DNA from: Puniceicoccales bacterium
GTDB lineage: Bacteria > Verrucomicrobiota > Verrucomicrobiia > Opitutales > JAIRKQ01
DNA: 21,609 nucleotides
Reading direction: 5' to 3'
Assembly (NCBI GenBank): GCA_031266155.1
Contig: JAISBO010000013.1
Span: forward strand, 1-21,609
Part shown: in pieces, positions 1-8,175 of the stretch
How the letters are laid out: the number at the start of each line of letters is the position of its first letter
Numbering within the stretch: position 1 is the stretch's first letter
Program-made: the position numbers and the translations under genes
The notes under the pieces: model-generated
What the model was told of the DNA's origin: nothing
Databases searched by the model: none
What the model saw: only the letters and a program-made list of their open reading frames with translations

Positions 1-51
1 TTGTGTAGCATGTTGATGTCTAAAAAGTGCTTGCATCGTCCCTATATCCAT
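1..51 (-). CDS. 5' end of an unidentified gene, cut by the window edge
   Basis: An ATG at 51 opens a minus-strand frame that runs without a stop to the window edge (17 codons, MDIGTMQALFRHQHATQ). It is preceded by AGAGGA about nine bases upstream, a plausible ribosome binding site. Too little is visible to name a product. The open stretch is short enough to be chance, and the SD-like site is the main support. Confidence 0.35.
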   Translation of the reverse strand, partial: MDIGTMQALFRHQHATQ

Positions 52-391
52 AATTTAATATCCTCTTTCAATAAAATAATATAATAAAAGTGAGGGCGAA
101 ATTTCTACTAAATTTCCCATTGTCAAGAAAAAAGCAAAAAATTAACAAATAGTATTTGGTTACATGCTCTTCCAAAAATTTTCCCCATGAATGACTTGAA
201 AAGTAAGAGCTAGGAGAGATGTTGTGGGGCGCAAAAGCACCATTCCTATTTAAGCCCAGAAAACAAAACTCGAACATATCGATATGCAGCATGTGTGATG
301 CGCTGTTTACTCACACTTTTCAAAAACAAAGAAACTTCAAATTTCCTTGTTTGGGAAATCGCTGCTTTTGTTCCTATCCAATGCTCATTTT
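52..391. other. Non-coding stretch downstream of the OTU-like gene
   Basis: This AT-rich interval separates the 3' end of the OTU-like gene from the partial gene at the left edge. No reading frame in it looks protein-like. It holds the likely leader of the edge gene, including a TTGACA on the minus strand at 121-126 without a convincing -10 partner, and a small stem-loop next to the OTU-like stop codon, listed separately. Confidence 0.5.
341..359 (-). terminator. Weak stem-loop after the OTU-like gene
   Basis: The inverted repeat ATTTCC / GGAAAT (6 bp, 7-base loop) lies about 35 bases past the OTU-like stop codon. The bases following it on the minus strand are only moderately T-rich, so this is a weak candidate for an intrinsic terminator. 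Confidence 0.25.
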
Positions 392-1144
392 CTAGTCTGC
401 CGCTCCATCAGAATCTCCTGAGCTTCTAAGAAACTCTAGCACACTATCTTCCTGTTGTAAATCTTTATGTGGGGCTGCGTTGAAGTGTCCACCTTTGTCA
501 ACCGAAACCAACGCTATCGTCCTAGGATATTTTAATAATTGTAATGCAATATCATACGGTGTAGCTTCGTTAAAATTTACGATGCCAGGCACATTAGCTG
601 CCAACCATTGGGACAGGGTATCGATTCTCTCTTGAGACCATTCGCAACTTACACACCATCCTACAAAATTTTGCGTTAACAATGTATCACCTCTAAAATG
701 AATGCTTAGGTCGTCGGTTGGAATAGGTATAGAAAAAGACAGTTGCGCTATTTTACCACTATTGTAACATACTTCAACGACCGGACGATTAAAAAGAATG
801 GCGACCTCTAGACAAGAATGTGTATCAAACATTTCATTGGAAGATTCATCACCGTATTTCAGCCTGTGCCTAAGCAAATTTACCATTCCGTCGCCATTAG
901 TATGATCTCCTACTTGTGCTAATATTGCATTGAATCCGCAGTTGTTGTGTTCTCCAGACGTACCGATCTCTCTTCTGTCGACAAAATCTAGAAGAGCCTT
1001 CAAGTCGATATCGCCAACATACTGGGGGGCAACTGGAATGGCTTCCGCCTGCTGTGTTTGCAAATCGGGCACTGTAGGTGCTGGATGATCAGCGACCCTT
1101 TCACTGGGAGGATTATAGTGTTCGGCAAGCTTAAGTATATTCAT
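392..1144 (-). CDS. OTU-like cysteine protease (candidate deubiquitinase effector)
   Basis: The 250-residue protein has a polar, proline-rich N-terminus (1-45) with no signal peptide or membrane segment. Residues about 60-225 fit the OTU protease layout: a GEHNNCGFNAIL block with Cys69 where OTU enzymes have the DGNC nucleophile; a CLEVAILFNRPVVEV block at 111-125 resembling the OTU ELxxLA...PIxV segment; and VDKGGHFNAAP at 215-225, giving His220 and Asn222 where OTU enzymes have the catalytic His in an HYD/N motif. OTU enzymes cleave ubiquitin chains, and bacterial members are generally effectors delivered into eukaryotic cells. The usual first Asp of the Cys loop is replaced (EHNNC), and there are about 90 residues between the second and third blocks, so the match is remote. 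The gene is divergent from dnaE. The function is inferred from motifs; another papain-like fold is the main alternative. Confidence 0.5.
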   Translation of the reverse strand: MNILKLAEHYNPPSERVADHPAPTVPDLQTQQAEAIPVAPQYVGDIDLKALLDFVDRREIGTSGEHNNCGFNAILAQVGDHTNGDGMVNLLRHRLKYGDESSNEMFDTHSCLEVAILFNRPVVEVCYNSGKIAQLSFSIPIPTDDLSIHFRGDTLLTQNFVGWCVSCEWSQERIDTLSQWLAANVPGIVNFNEATPYDIALQLLKYPRTIALVSVDKGGHFNAAPHKDLQQEDSVLEFLRSSGDSDGAAD

Positions 1145-1154
1145 AGGATAGCAT

Positions 1155-1184
1155 AAAATATCTTTTTCCGTTGCTAATTTTCAA
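1155..1184 (-). promoter_or_regulatory. Putative sigma-70-like promoter of the OTU-like gene
   Basis: On the minus strand TTGAAA (1184-1179) and TATTTT (1160-1155) are separated by 18 bases. Transcription would begin only a few bases before the ATG at 1144, giving a nearly leaderless message. No SD sequence precedes that ATG. Both boxes are imperfect. Confidence 0.35.
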
Positions 1185-1329
1185 GGAAAATTTTTCAAAA
1201 ATTTAAAAAGTATTAAATGAAAATGCATGAGACTTCATAAGATTTGACCAACGATGGTTAAAATAAATCACGGGAAATTACTTCCGAATAACGATTGCAA
1301 AGTTGGAATATTTGTTCAAAACATTTGCC

Positions 1330-4300
1330 ATGCCAGATAAGTCTTTTGTCCATCTTCACGTGCACACAGATTATAGCTTGCTCGACGGCGCATGCCGCAT
1401 GGATAGGCTATTCGACCGTGTTACCGAGCTTAAAATGCCAGCAATTGCGATGACAGATCATGGAAATATTTTTGGAGTTCCTGACTTCATGGGATATGCA
1501 AAAAAAGCGAATGTTAAGGCGATTGTCGGATGTGAGTTTTATACCTTACACCATGAGGATATTACGGAAAGGAAAAAACATCCAATATACCACACAATAC
1601 TATTGGCAAGGAACCTAAATGGATATAAAAATTTGTGCAAATTGGTATCCATCGCCCATAGGGAAGGATTTTACTACAGGCCACGGATAAATTTCGACCT
1701 CTTGAAAAAGTATGGTATGGATTTAGTATGCCTAAGCGGATGTATTCAAGGATACTTGCCCCAAATGCTATTGGAAGGGAACGATGGACTAGCAAAGCAG
1801 GGATTGGAAGAATTAGTATCGATTTTTGGCAAAGAGAATTTTTTCGTGGAGGTGCAAAATCATGGAATAGACGAACAAAAGATCGTTTTGCCAAAACTAT
1901 TAAAACTGGCAGATGATAGCGGTGTTCGTGCAGTGGCCACAAATGATTGCCACTATGTTTTACAAACGGATTGGGAAGCCCACGATGCCATGCTATGTAT
2001 CCAAACTGGAGCAAAGGTTAAAGATGAAAATCGCATGCGAATGGGGTGGCATCAGTTTTATATAAAATCTCGCAGCGAAATGGAGTTGCTCTTCGACGGC
2101 CGTTCGGATGTTCTGGACAACACGCTTGCTATCGCGGAAATGTGTAGCTTCGAAATGCCCTATGGGGAAAACCACTATCCGGTCTTTCGAAAAGCCAACG
2201 AAGATAATGTTTCCAACGGGGAATTTTTGCGAAATTTATGCCTAAAGGGATTAAAAGAGCGATATAACGTCGACTATGTTGCCACAACGGAACCGGAAGG
2301 GAAAAAGGCCGCAGTGGAAAAAAAGAAGGAAGCCTTCGGGGCAGATGAGATAAGCCAGGAAGAGAAACATTCCCCTGAAAATCTTAGTAGGCGACTTGAC
2401 TATGAGTTGTCGACCATAGAAAAAACAGGCTTCGTAGACTATTTTTTAATCGTTTGGGATTTTGTTAATTGGGCCAAGACGAATGGTGTTGTCGTGGGCC
2501 CTGGGCGCGGATCTGGGGCTGGATGTTTGATGGCCTATGTGTTAAAAATTACGGATATTGATCCCATACGGTTCAATTTGCTTTTCGAAAGATTTCTTAA
2601 CCCGGAGCGAATCTCTCCACCGGACTTTGACATAGATTTTTGCATGAATCGCCGGGAGGATGTCATTGAGTACGTTCGCAATGTCTATGGGCGGGATAAC
2701 GTTGCGAATATCATAACCTTTGGAACATTCGGCGCAAAAATGGTTATTCGGGACCTTTGCAGGGTCTATGATATTCCCTATGAAGATGCGGATAGAATAG
2801 CAAAAATGGTACCGGATGACCTTGGCATAACCATAGAAAATGCGATTACCAAATCGGCGGAATTACGCAATGAGCGGCAACGCAATGCTTTGATCAGTAA
2901 AATCTTGGACGAAGGGAAAATTTTGGAGGGTATGGTACGGAATACGGGAACCCATGCCTGCGGAATAATTATTGCCGACCGACCGACCCAGGATCTCGTC
3001 CCCGTAACCATCCAAGACAATGTGCTATGCACGCAGTATGCAAAGGAAGCGGTGGAAGAGTTGGGATTGCTGAAGATGGACTTTTTGGGGTTAAAAACTT
3101 TAACGGTAATTGACTCGGCGGAGAGAAACATTCGCCGCCGTCCAGGGTTGGAAAATTTTAGTGTTGCCAGTGTTGGATTGGAAGACAAAGACGCATTTAC
3201 GCTGATGCGGACCGGGGATACGACGGGGGTTTTCCAGTTTGAATCCGCAGGAATTCAGCGCTGGTGTAGGCAATTTGGATTTAGCAGCGTCGATGATATT
3301 AGTGCACTGAGTGCATTATATCGACCGGGGCCGATGGAATGGTTGCCGGAATATGTGGCGGGGAAAAAAGATCCGACAAAAATTAAATATGTCCATCCGC
3401 TACTGGAAAACGTTTGCCGGTCCACAAATGGCATCCTTGTATACCAGGAACAGGTTATGGAAGCAGCACGCGTAATAGCTGGATACTCGCTCGGAGGAGC
3501 TGATATCCTGCGGCGTGCAATGGGGAAAAAAAAGGTCGACGTGATGAATGCGCAGCGCGATGTTTTCGTCAAAGGTGCAGCTGCTCACAATGGGATTCCG
3601 AAAAAAAAGGCGGAAGAAATTTTTTCCGTGCTGGAAAAATTTGCAGGCTATGGGTTTAATAAGTCCCATTCGGATGCCTATGCGGTAATCGGCTATTACA
3701 CTGCCTATCTAAAAGCTCATTTTCCCGTAGAGTTTATGGCCGCATTGCTCTCCTGTGACAGCGGTAATGCTGACAAAATTAGGGATTTGATAGGCGAAAC
3801 TACCCGCATGGAAATTTCGGTTCTAGGCCCCAACATCAATAAATCGAGGGAAGCATTTACGCCCTACATCGAAGGAAACGATGGGTATATTTTATTTGGA
3901 TTGTCAGCGATAAAGGGTCTCGGTGATATAGCCGCAAAAAGTATCCTGTCTGAACGTGATCGAAATGGTCCATACATGGATTTTATGGACTTCATGAGGC
4001 GCATAGATGTGCGGGTGGTAAACAAACGGGTGCTAGAAGTTCTAATTTTAACCGGAGCGTTCGATGTTTTCGGCCATGACAGAAAGCATCTACTGGAGTA
4101 TTTACCAACCGCCATGCAGGAAGCTGCCACGATGCATCAGGATGCATCCATGGGGCAGATGCAACTGTTTGACATGCTGGGAACCACCGAAAGGGACAGG
4201 AAGGAACAAATCCCAACGACATCTAATCCGATGTCGAAGGTCGAAAAGTTACGCCATGAAAAAATGCTTTTGGGTTTTTATGTTAGTGGGAATCCATTGG

Positions 4301-4917
4301 AAGATTATGGGGAATTTTTGCCCAGCATAAATTCGCCGGCGAGCGGGGATTTGTCGGTTTTAAAGGATAGGGATTATTTTAGGATTTGTGGAATTTTGGG
4401 AACAATTAGTAAAAAAATCACAAAAAAAGACAATCGTGCGTGGGCCTTTTTCACTTTGGAAACCAGGAGTGAACAATATAAAATGAATTGCTTCCCCGAT
4501 GCCTATGAAAAGGTATCCCATAGGTTGGAAGAAGGAGCTTTGGTTGTGGTTACAGGAAATGCTCGAGCCCGCGACAGGGAAATTGGTTTAAATGTAAATG
4601 ATCTTGAACCCCTAAACCATGCCATAGGAAAGTTGACAAAAACCGTAACCTGGCTCCTCGACGCAGAAACCAACCAACTGGCAGCATTTTTGGACGAACT
4701 GAAGGATTTTGTCCACAAAAATGATGGAACCGTCGAACATGTCCTGGTTTTTGAATTCTGTGATGGTCACCAGGAAAAGGCAAGGCTGGCAAATTCATTG
4801 CGCAGTTCGTTGAATATAAAAAAAATACAAAGTTTTGCGAAAAATGCCGTCGTAAAAAACATACGATTTGGTGTCGAACCGCTGCGTATACCGAGTAATA
4901 ACAAATACTTCGGCTAA
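1330..4917 (+). CDS. dnaE: DNA polymerase III alpha subunit
   Basis: The catalytic subunit of the replicative DNA polymerase, 1195 residues from the ATG at 1330 (E. coli DnaE has 1160). The frame stays open upstream to a TTG at 1303, but the family begins just before the PHP motif FVHLHVHTDYSLLDGA, seen here at residues 6-21, so 1330 is preferred; no SD precedes it. Visible landmarks are the PHP domain with TDHGNIFG, the palm motif PGRGSGAG, catalytic acids Asp432 and Asp434 in PPDFDIDF and Asp584 in LKMDFLGL, the HACGIIIA and LYRPGPM blocks, and an OB-fold segment from about residue 1015. A charged Lys/Glu-rich stretch at about 320-350, before the YELSTIEKTGF block, looks longer than in E. 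coli. All catalytic residues are present and the gene looks intact. Confidence 0.97.
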   Translation: MPDKSFVHLHVHTDYSLLDGACRMDRLFDRVTELKMPAIAMTDHGNIFGVPDFMGYAKKANVKAIVGCEFYTLHHEDITERKKHPIYHTILLARNLNGYKNLCKLVSIAHREGFYYRPRINFDLLKKYGMDLVCLSGCIQGYLPQMLLEGNDGLAKQGLEELVSIFGKENFFVEVQNHGIDEQKIVLPKLLKLADDSGVRAVATNDCHYVLQTDWEAHDAMLCIQTGAKVKDENRMRMGWHQFYIKSRSEMELLFDGRSDVLDNTLAIAEMCSFEMPYGENHYPVFRKANEDNVSNGEFLRNLCLKGLKERYNVDYVATTEPEGKKAAVEKKKEAFGADEISQEEKHSPENLSRRLDYELSTIEKTGFVDYFLIVWDFVNWAKTNGVVVGPGRGSGAGCLMAYVLKITDIDPIRFNLLFERFLNPERISPPDFDIDFCMNRREDVIEYVRNVYGRDNVANIITFGTFGAKMVIRDLCRVYDIPYEDADRIAKMVPDDLGITIENAITKSAELRNERQRNALISKILDEGKILEGMVRNTGTHACGIIIADRPTQDLVPVTIQDNVLCTQYAKEAVEELGLLKMDFLGLKTLTVIDSAERNIRRRPGLENFSVASVGLEDKDAFTLMRTGDTTGVFQFESAGIQRWCRQFGFSSVDDISALSALYRPGPMEWLPEYVAGKKDPTKIKYVHPLLENVCRSTNGILVYQEQVMEAARVIAGYSLGGADILRRAMGKKKVDVMNAQRDVFVKGAAAHNGIPKKKAEEIFSVLEKFAGYGFNKSHSDAYAVIGYYTAYLKAHFPVEFMAALLSCDSGNADKIRDLIGETTRMEISVLGPNINKSREAFTPYIEGNDGYILFGLSAIKGLGDIAAKSILSERDRNGPYMDFMDFMRRIDVRVVNKRVLEVLILTGAFDVFGHDRKHLLEYLPTAMQEAATMHQDASMGQMQLFDMLGTTERDRKEQIPTTSNPMSKVEKLRHEKMLLGFYVSGNPLEDYGEFLPSINSPASGDLSVLKDRDYFRICGILGTISKKITKKDNRAWAFFTLETRSEQYKMNCFPDAYEKVSHRLEEGALVVVTGNARARDREIGLNVNDLEPLNHAIGKLTKTVTWLLDAETNQLAAFLDELKDFVHKNDGTVEHVLVFEFCDGHQEKARLANSLRSSLNIKKIQSFAKNAVVKNIRFGVEPLRIPSNNKYFG

Positions 4918-4992
4918 TCGTTTTATGCGTTGCAAATCATTTTATAAATTGCACATTGGATTTATTTTTTTATCACTTTTTCAGGTAAGGTC

Positions 4993-5967
4993 ATGACCAA
5001 AGGCGACGCAATAGTTGTAAGTGAATTAACAAAAAAATATTGCGGGCAAGTGGCACTAAATGCCCTATCATTTTCGATTGAGAGGGGCAGTGTCGTTGGT
5101 TTGATTGGGCCCAATGGAGCAGGGAAAAGCTCCATCCTAAAGATTTTAGCAGGCATAATCACGGGGACGTCAGGTGACGTAATAATCAACGGATATTCCG
5201 TTGCAGAAAATGTTATGCGGGCAAAGCAACATGTTTCATTTATGCCGGAAAGTAATCCTTTGCCGGATCACCTACGGGTTGGAGAGTATTTGCGTTTTCG
5301 AGCGGGATTGAAGGGTATTCCGGCGAAAAAGATTCGACAAAGTGCGGAAAAGGTTATGCGTCAGTGTGATTTATACTACGAAGCACGCTATCGCATGATT
5401 AAAACCCTTTCGAAAGGATATCGCCAGCGCGTCGGGATAGCGGATGCCATGCTTGGGAATAGTGAAATTGTTATTCTCGATGAACCAACCATTGGCCTTG
5501 ACCCTCATCAAATCATTGGTGTGAGGAAAATTATTGATGCCAGTAAGGGCACTCGTACAATTTTGCTGTCAAGCCATATTTTAAGCGAATTGGAAACCGT
5601 TTGTGATAATTTCATAATCATTAATCGAGGCCGTATTGTGGCTACTGGCAGCTTGGATGAACTTTCGAACAACGTCCAAGGGAAAAATATATTCTGTGCC
5701 AGAATAGGTGGCGACGAACAGACCGTAGAAGAAAACTTCAAATCGGCAGGCGTTCAAATTCTTGAATTCAAACGATCCTTATACAATGAAGAATACGTGA
5801 TAAAATTTGAGGCAGCCGAAGAAGCCTATCGGCTTTTATTGTTGAAAATTTCTAGTAATAGAGAATTGCTTGTGAGAAAAATTGGACACGTGGAATGTTC
5901 TCTGGAAGAAATTTTTTTGAACTCTACAAGCCGATGTAGGGACCAAGATAATGCCGATGACTTATGA
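4993..5967 (+). CDS. ABC transporter ATP-binding protein, GldA-like
   Basis: A 324-residue ABC ATPase. Walker A GPNGAGKSS is at 39-47, signature LSKGYRQR at 139-146, Walker B IVILDEPTIGLDP at 159-171 and the switch His at 195. The Q-loop region reads MPESNPL, as in GldA-type ATPases, which carry PE in place of the usual Gln. About 80 C-terminal residues follow the ATPase core. It should power the ABC-2 permease whose start overlaps its stop by four bases (ATGA at 5964-5967). The substrate cannot be told; GldA-type ATPases with GldF and GldG take part in gliding in Bacteroidota, but related sets occur widely in non-gliding bacteria. AGGTAAGG just before the ATG is a possible but closely spaced ribosome site. 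Confidence 0.9.
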   Translation: MTKGDAIVVSELTKKYCGQVALNALSFSIERGSVVGLIGPNGAGKSSILKILAGIITGTSGDVIINGYSVAENVMRAKQHVSFMPESNPLPDHLRVGEYLRFRAGLKGIPAKKIRQSAEKVMRQCDLYYEARYRMIKTLSKGYRQRVGIADAMLGNSEIVILDEPTIGLDPHQIIGVRKIIDASKGTRTILLSSHILSELETVCDNFIIINRGRIVATGSLDELSNNVQGKNIFCARIGGDEQTVEENFKSAGVQILEFKRSLYNEEYVIKFEAAEEAYRLLLLKISSNRELLVRKIGHVECSLEEIFLNSTSRCRDQDNADDL

Positions 5968-6725
5968 AAAAGTTTTATGCACTATTAAAATATGAGATAT
6001 ATAAATTGCTGGTATCGCCAGCAACATATATTGTTGCATCGATATTCACCCTATCGATTGGGGGAATCTTTATATTTCTTCTACACGATTACATAAAATT
6101 TGCCCAGGACGTCCCACTGGTTCAAATGTTTTGCCGCTGCTTTTGGTTGCCAACATGCATGGTTGTCCCCCTACTGTCCATGCGGACATTTTCCGAAGAA
6201 TACAAGTGTGGTACATTTCAAAATTTATTCTCCATTCCCGTCACATACACGGAGGTGGTATTGGCGAAATTCTTTGCCACCTACGGAATGTTCATGTTCC
6301 TCTGGCTATGTTCTTTGTCCATATTTCTAGCGGTAGGGCCTGGGTCAGAATCCATCGTCCGAGAACTGGCATTTTCATCTCCGTTCAATATGGGGGGAGG
6401 GTTATTATTTATTGCAATCACCGGATTGCTCTTTGTTGCGATTGGAATATTTGCTAGTTCTCTAACGGAAAACCAAATCGTTTCATGCATGGTGACATTT
6501 TTCATCCTATTGACTATGTTTGTCGGTGAACAATTTTTTGCGAATCGGTCGCAGATGACGAATTTGAATTTGTATGGAACATATCAGGAGTCGCTGAATA
6601 TTTTTTCGCAGTTGGACAAATTTTGCAATGGAGTGTTCGATACGCGTATTGTAGTATTTTACCTGTCAACGTACATACTGACCCTCTGCATCAGCACGGT
6701 AGTTGTTCAAAAAAAGCTTAATTGA
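5964..6725 (+). CDS. ABC-2 type permease, GldF-like
   Basis: A 253-residue inner-membrane protein with about six hydrophobic segments (first near residues 20-43, last near 230-247). Its conserved cytoplasmic stretch, MRTFSEEYKCGTFQNLFS followed by IPVTYTEVVLAKFFA, fits the ABC-2 permease pattern of MRxFxEExxxGTxExLxxxPVxxxxxVxGKF. It begins inside the last codons of the ATPase gene, indicating translational coupling, and is followed after 16 bases by the GldG-like gene. It is the transmembrane channel half of the complex; the transported molecule is unknown. Confidence 0.88.
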   Translation: MKKFYALLKYEIYKLLVSPATYIVASIFTLSIGGIFIFLLHDYIKFAQDVPLVQMFCRCFWLPTCMVVPLLSMRTFSEEYKCGTFQNLFSIPVTYTEVVLAKFFATYGMFMFLWLCSLSIFLAVGPGSESIVRELAFSSPFNMGGGLLFIAITGLLFVAIGIFASSLTENQIVSCMVTFFILLTMFVGEQFFANRSQMTNLNLYGTYQESLNIFSQLDKFCNGVFDTRIVVFYLSTYILTLCISTVVVQKKLN

Positions 6726-6741
6726 TTAACGGATTTTTCCC

Positions 6742-8175
6742 ATGGCAAATTTTCGCAGTAGTAACAGAATAAAGATATTATGCTCCTTGTTGGTTATTTC
6801 GTTGACCATAGTGACATATGGCCTGGTGAATGCATTATCATCCAAATATTTCTATCGGAAAGCGTTTGGAGAAAAATCTGGGTTCGTACTAAATGATGAA
6901 TCAAAAAAAGTTCTAGATAGCTTGAAATCGGATGTGGAAATCTTTGTTCTATTGGAGAAGAATCAAGAATATGCCGACGTGTTTAATTTAGTAAGCAACG
7001 ACATTCGCCATTTGATGGGTGAATATGTCGATTCTAGGAATGAAAATCGGATTAAAGTAGAATTTATCAACGTCATAGAAAACGCCAAAGGATATGCAAA
7101 CCTTTGTGGTCGCTTTGGAATTTTACCGACCAATTGCGTCATCATAGCGACAAATAATAAGACTAAAGTCTTGGCCGTTGATGAATTTTACAGAACCCAT
7201 AACGGTAGCGTCACAGCATTTCGTGGGGAGCAAGTTGTAACATCTTCCTTGAAAGAACTGTCGAGTGCGGACAACAATGTGCTATATTTCCTGGTTGGGC
7301 ATGGGGAATATGAGTTGGGAAGCGTGTCATTTTCAAAGGGGTTATCTGCCCTGGCACATGCCGCAAAACAGAAAAATTGTGAAGTTCGCTCCCTAAATTT
7401 ATACGATAGCAAAGCCATCCCCCAAGATGCCGACCTTGTCGTTGTTGTTGGGGCTAAAAACAAATTTCTCGGCTTTGAAAGGGAAATTTTACGGGACTTT
7501 GTTGACAATCGGGATGGCAGACTTATTTTCGCCCTGGATGGGAATTTTGACATTGGTTTGAAAGAACTTTTTGATGACTATGGGATTTTTGTGGGCGATA
7601 ACATGCTTGTTCCGACCAACGAAACAGCATCAAGCTACTTGGAAGATTTGGTAATAAAACGCTTTGCGTCCCATAAAATAAACGACAAGCTCGTAGAATT
7701 TCGTGTGCCGGTGATCTTTGGGGCAACCCATGAAGTTAAACAAACTCCATGGTTTGTAGACAATGAAAAGTTTGAAATCACGGAACTTATGCAAACGGAT
7801 GATGGAGTAATAGAACAGGGAGAGATGGACAATGGTAATTCTCCGGGGCCCCACATCGTTGCCACCATTTCCGAAAGAAAAAAGTTTGATGCTTCGGAAA
7901 TAACAACAAAAGCAGGCAAAGTTTTAGCCATCGGGAATGCTGATTTCATCGCAAATGGAAAATTCAAAATTCTAGGAAATAGGGTTTTTTGGTTTAGCAT
8001 CAGCGATTACATGCTTTACGGAAGCAATTTGGAAAACTTCGAGGATGTCAAAATTGAAAAATACCGATTGGTGTTGTCCAGAAAAACTTTTACCAAGATT
8101 ATGGTCCGGCTTGCGCTCTTACCAATGTTTTTTGTGCTGATGGGGATAGCCATAGCCTGGAGGAGAAAAAAATGA
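6742..8175 (+). CDS. GldG-like ABC-associated protein
   Basis: A 477-residue protein anchored by an N-terminal membrane segment (about 10-32) and a C-terminal one (about 453-473, followed by RRKK), with a large presumably periplasmic domain between. Features of the GldG/ABC-auxiliary family are the early DSLKSDVEIFVLL strand, the VEFINV block, FRGEQVVTSSLKEL, and the VLYFLVGHGEYELG motif at about 179-192. Members of this family sit next to GldA/GldF-type ATPase and permease genes, as here, and are thought to complete the complex. No SD precedes the ATG. The stop overlaps the next start as ATGA (8172-8175). Confidence 0.82.
   Translation: MANFRSSNRIKILCSLLVISLTIVTYGLVNALSSKYFYRKAFGEKSGFVLNDESKKVLDSLKSDVEIFVLLEKNQEYADVFNLVSNDIRHLMGEYVDSRNENRIKVEFINVIENAKGYANLCGRFGILPTNCVIIATNNKTKVLAVDEFYRTHNGSVTAFRGEQVVTSSLKELSSADNNVLYFLVGHGEYELGSVSFSKGLSALAHAAKQKNCEVRSLNLYDSKAIPQDADLVVVVGAKNKFLGFEREILRDFVDNRDGRLIFALDGNFDIGLKELFDDYGIFVGDNMLVPTNETASSYLEDLVIKRFASHKINDKLVEFRVPVIFGATHEVKQTPWFVDNEKFEITELMQTDDGVIEQGEMDNGNSPGPHIVATISERKKFDASEITTKAGKVLAIGNADFIANGKFKILGNRVFWFSISDYMLYGSNLENFEDVKIEKYRLVLSRKTFTKIMVRLALLPMFFVLMGIAIAWRRKK

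Noticed and set aside
55..120. A 21-codon minus-strand frame just before the edge gene, considered as a leader peptide
   Set aside because: It has no ribosome site and no run of regulatory codons, and the gene it would control is not visible.
68..292. A 74-codon minus-strand frame in the left gap
   Set aside because: AT-rich, phenylalanine- and serine-heavy translation with no motif and no ribosome site; likely chance.
1562..2014. A 150-codon minus-strand open frame inside dnaE
   Set aside because: It is antisense to the conserved PHP domain of dnaE and shows no recognisable motif; long shadow frames are expected opposite a large gene.
4931..4971. Possible terminator after dnaE (TGCAA/TTGCA followed by a T-run)
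   Set aside because: The stem is only 5 bp, AT-rich, with a 13-base loop, and the T-run is 11 bases away; too weak to call.
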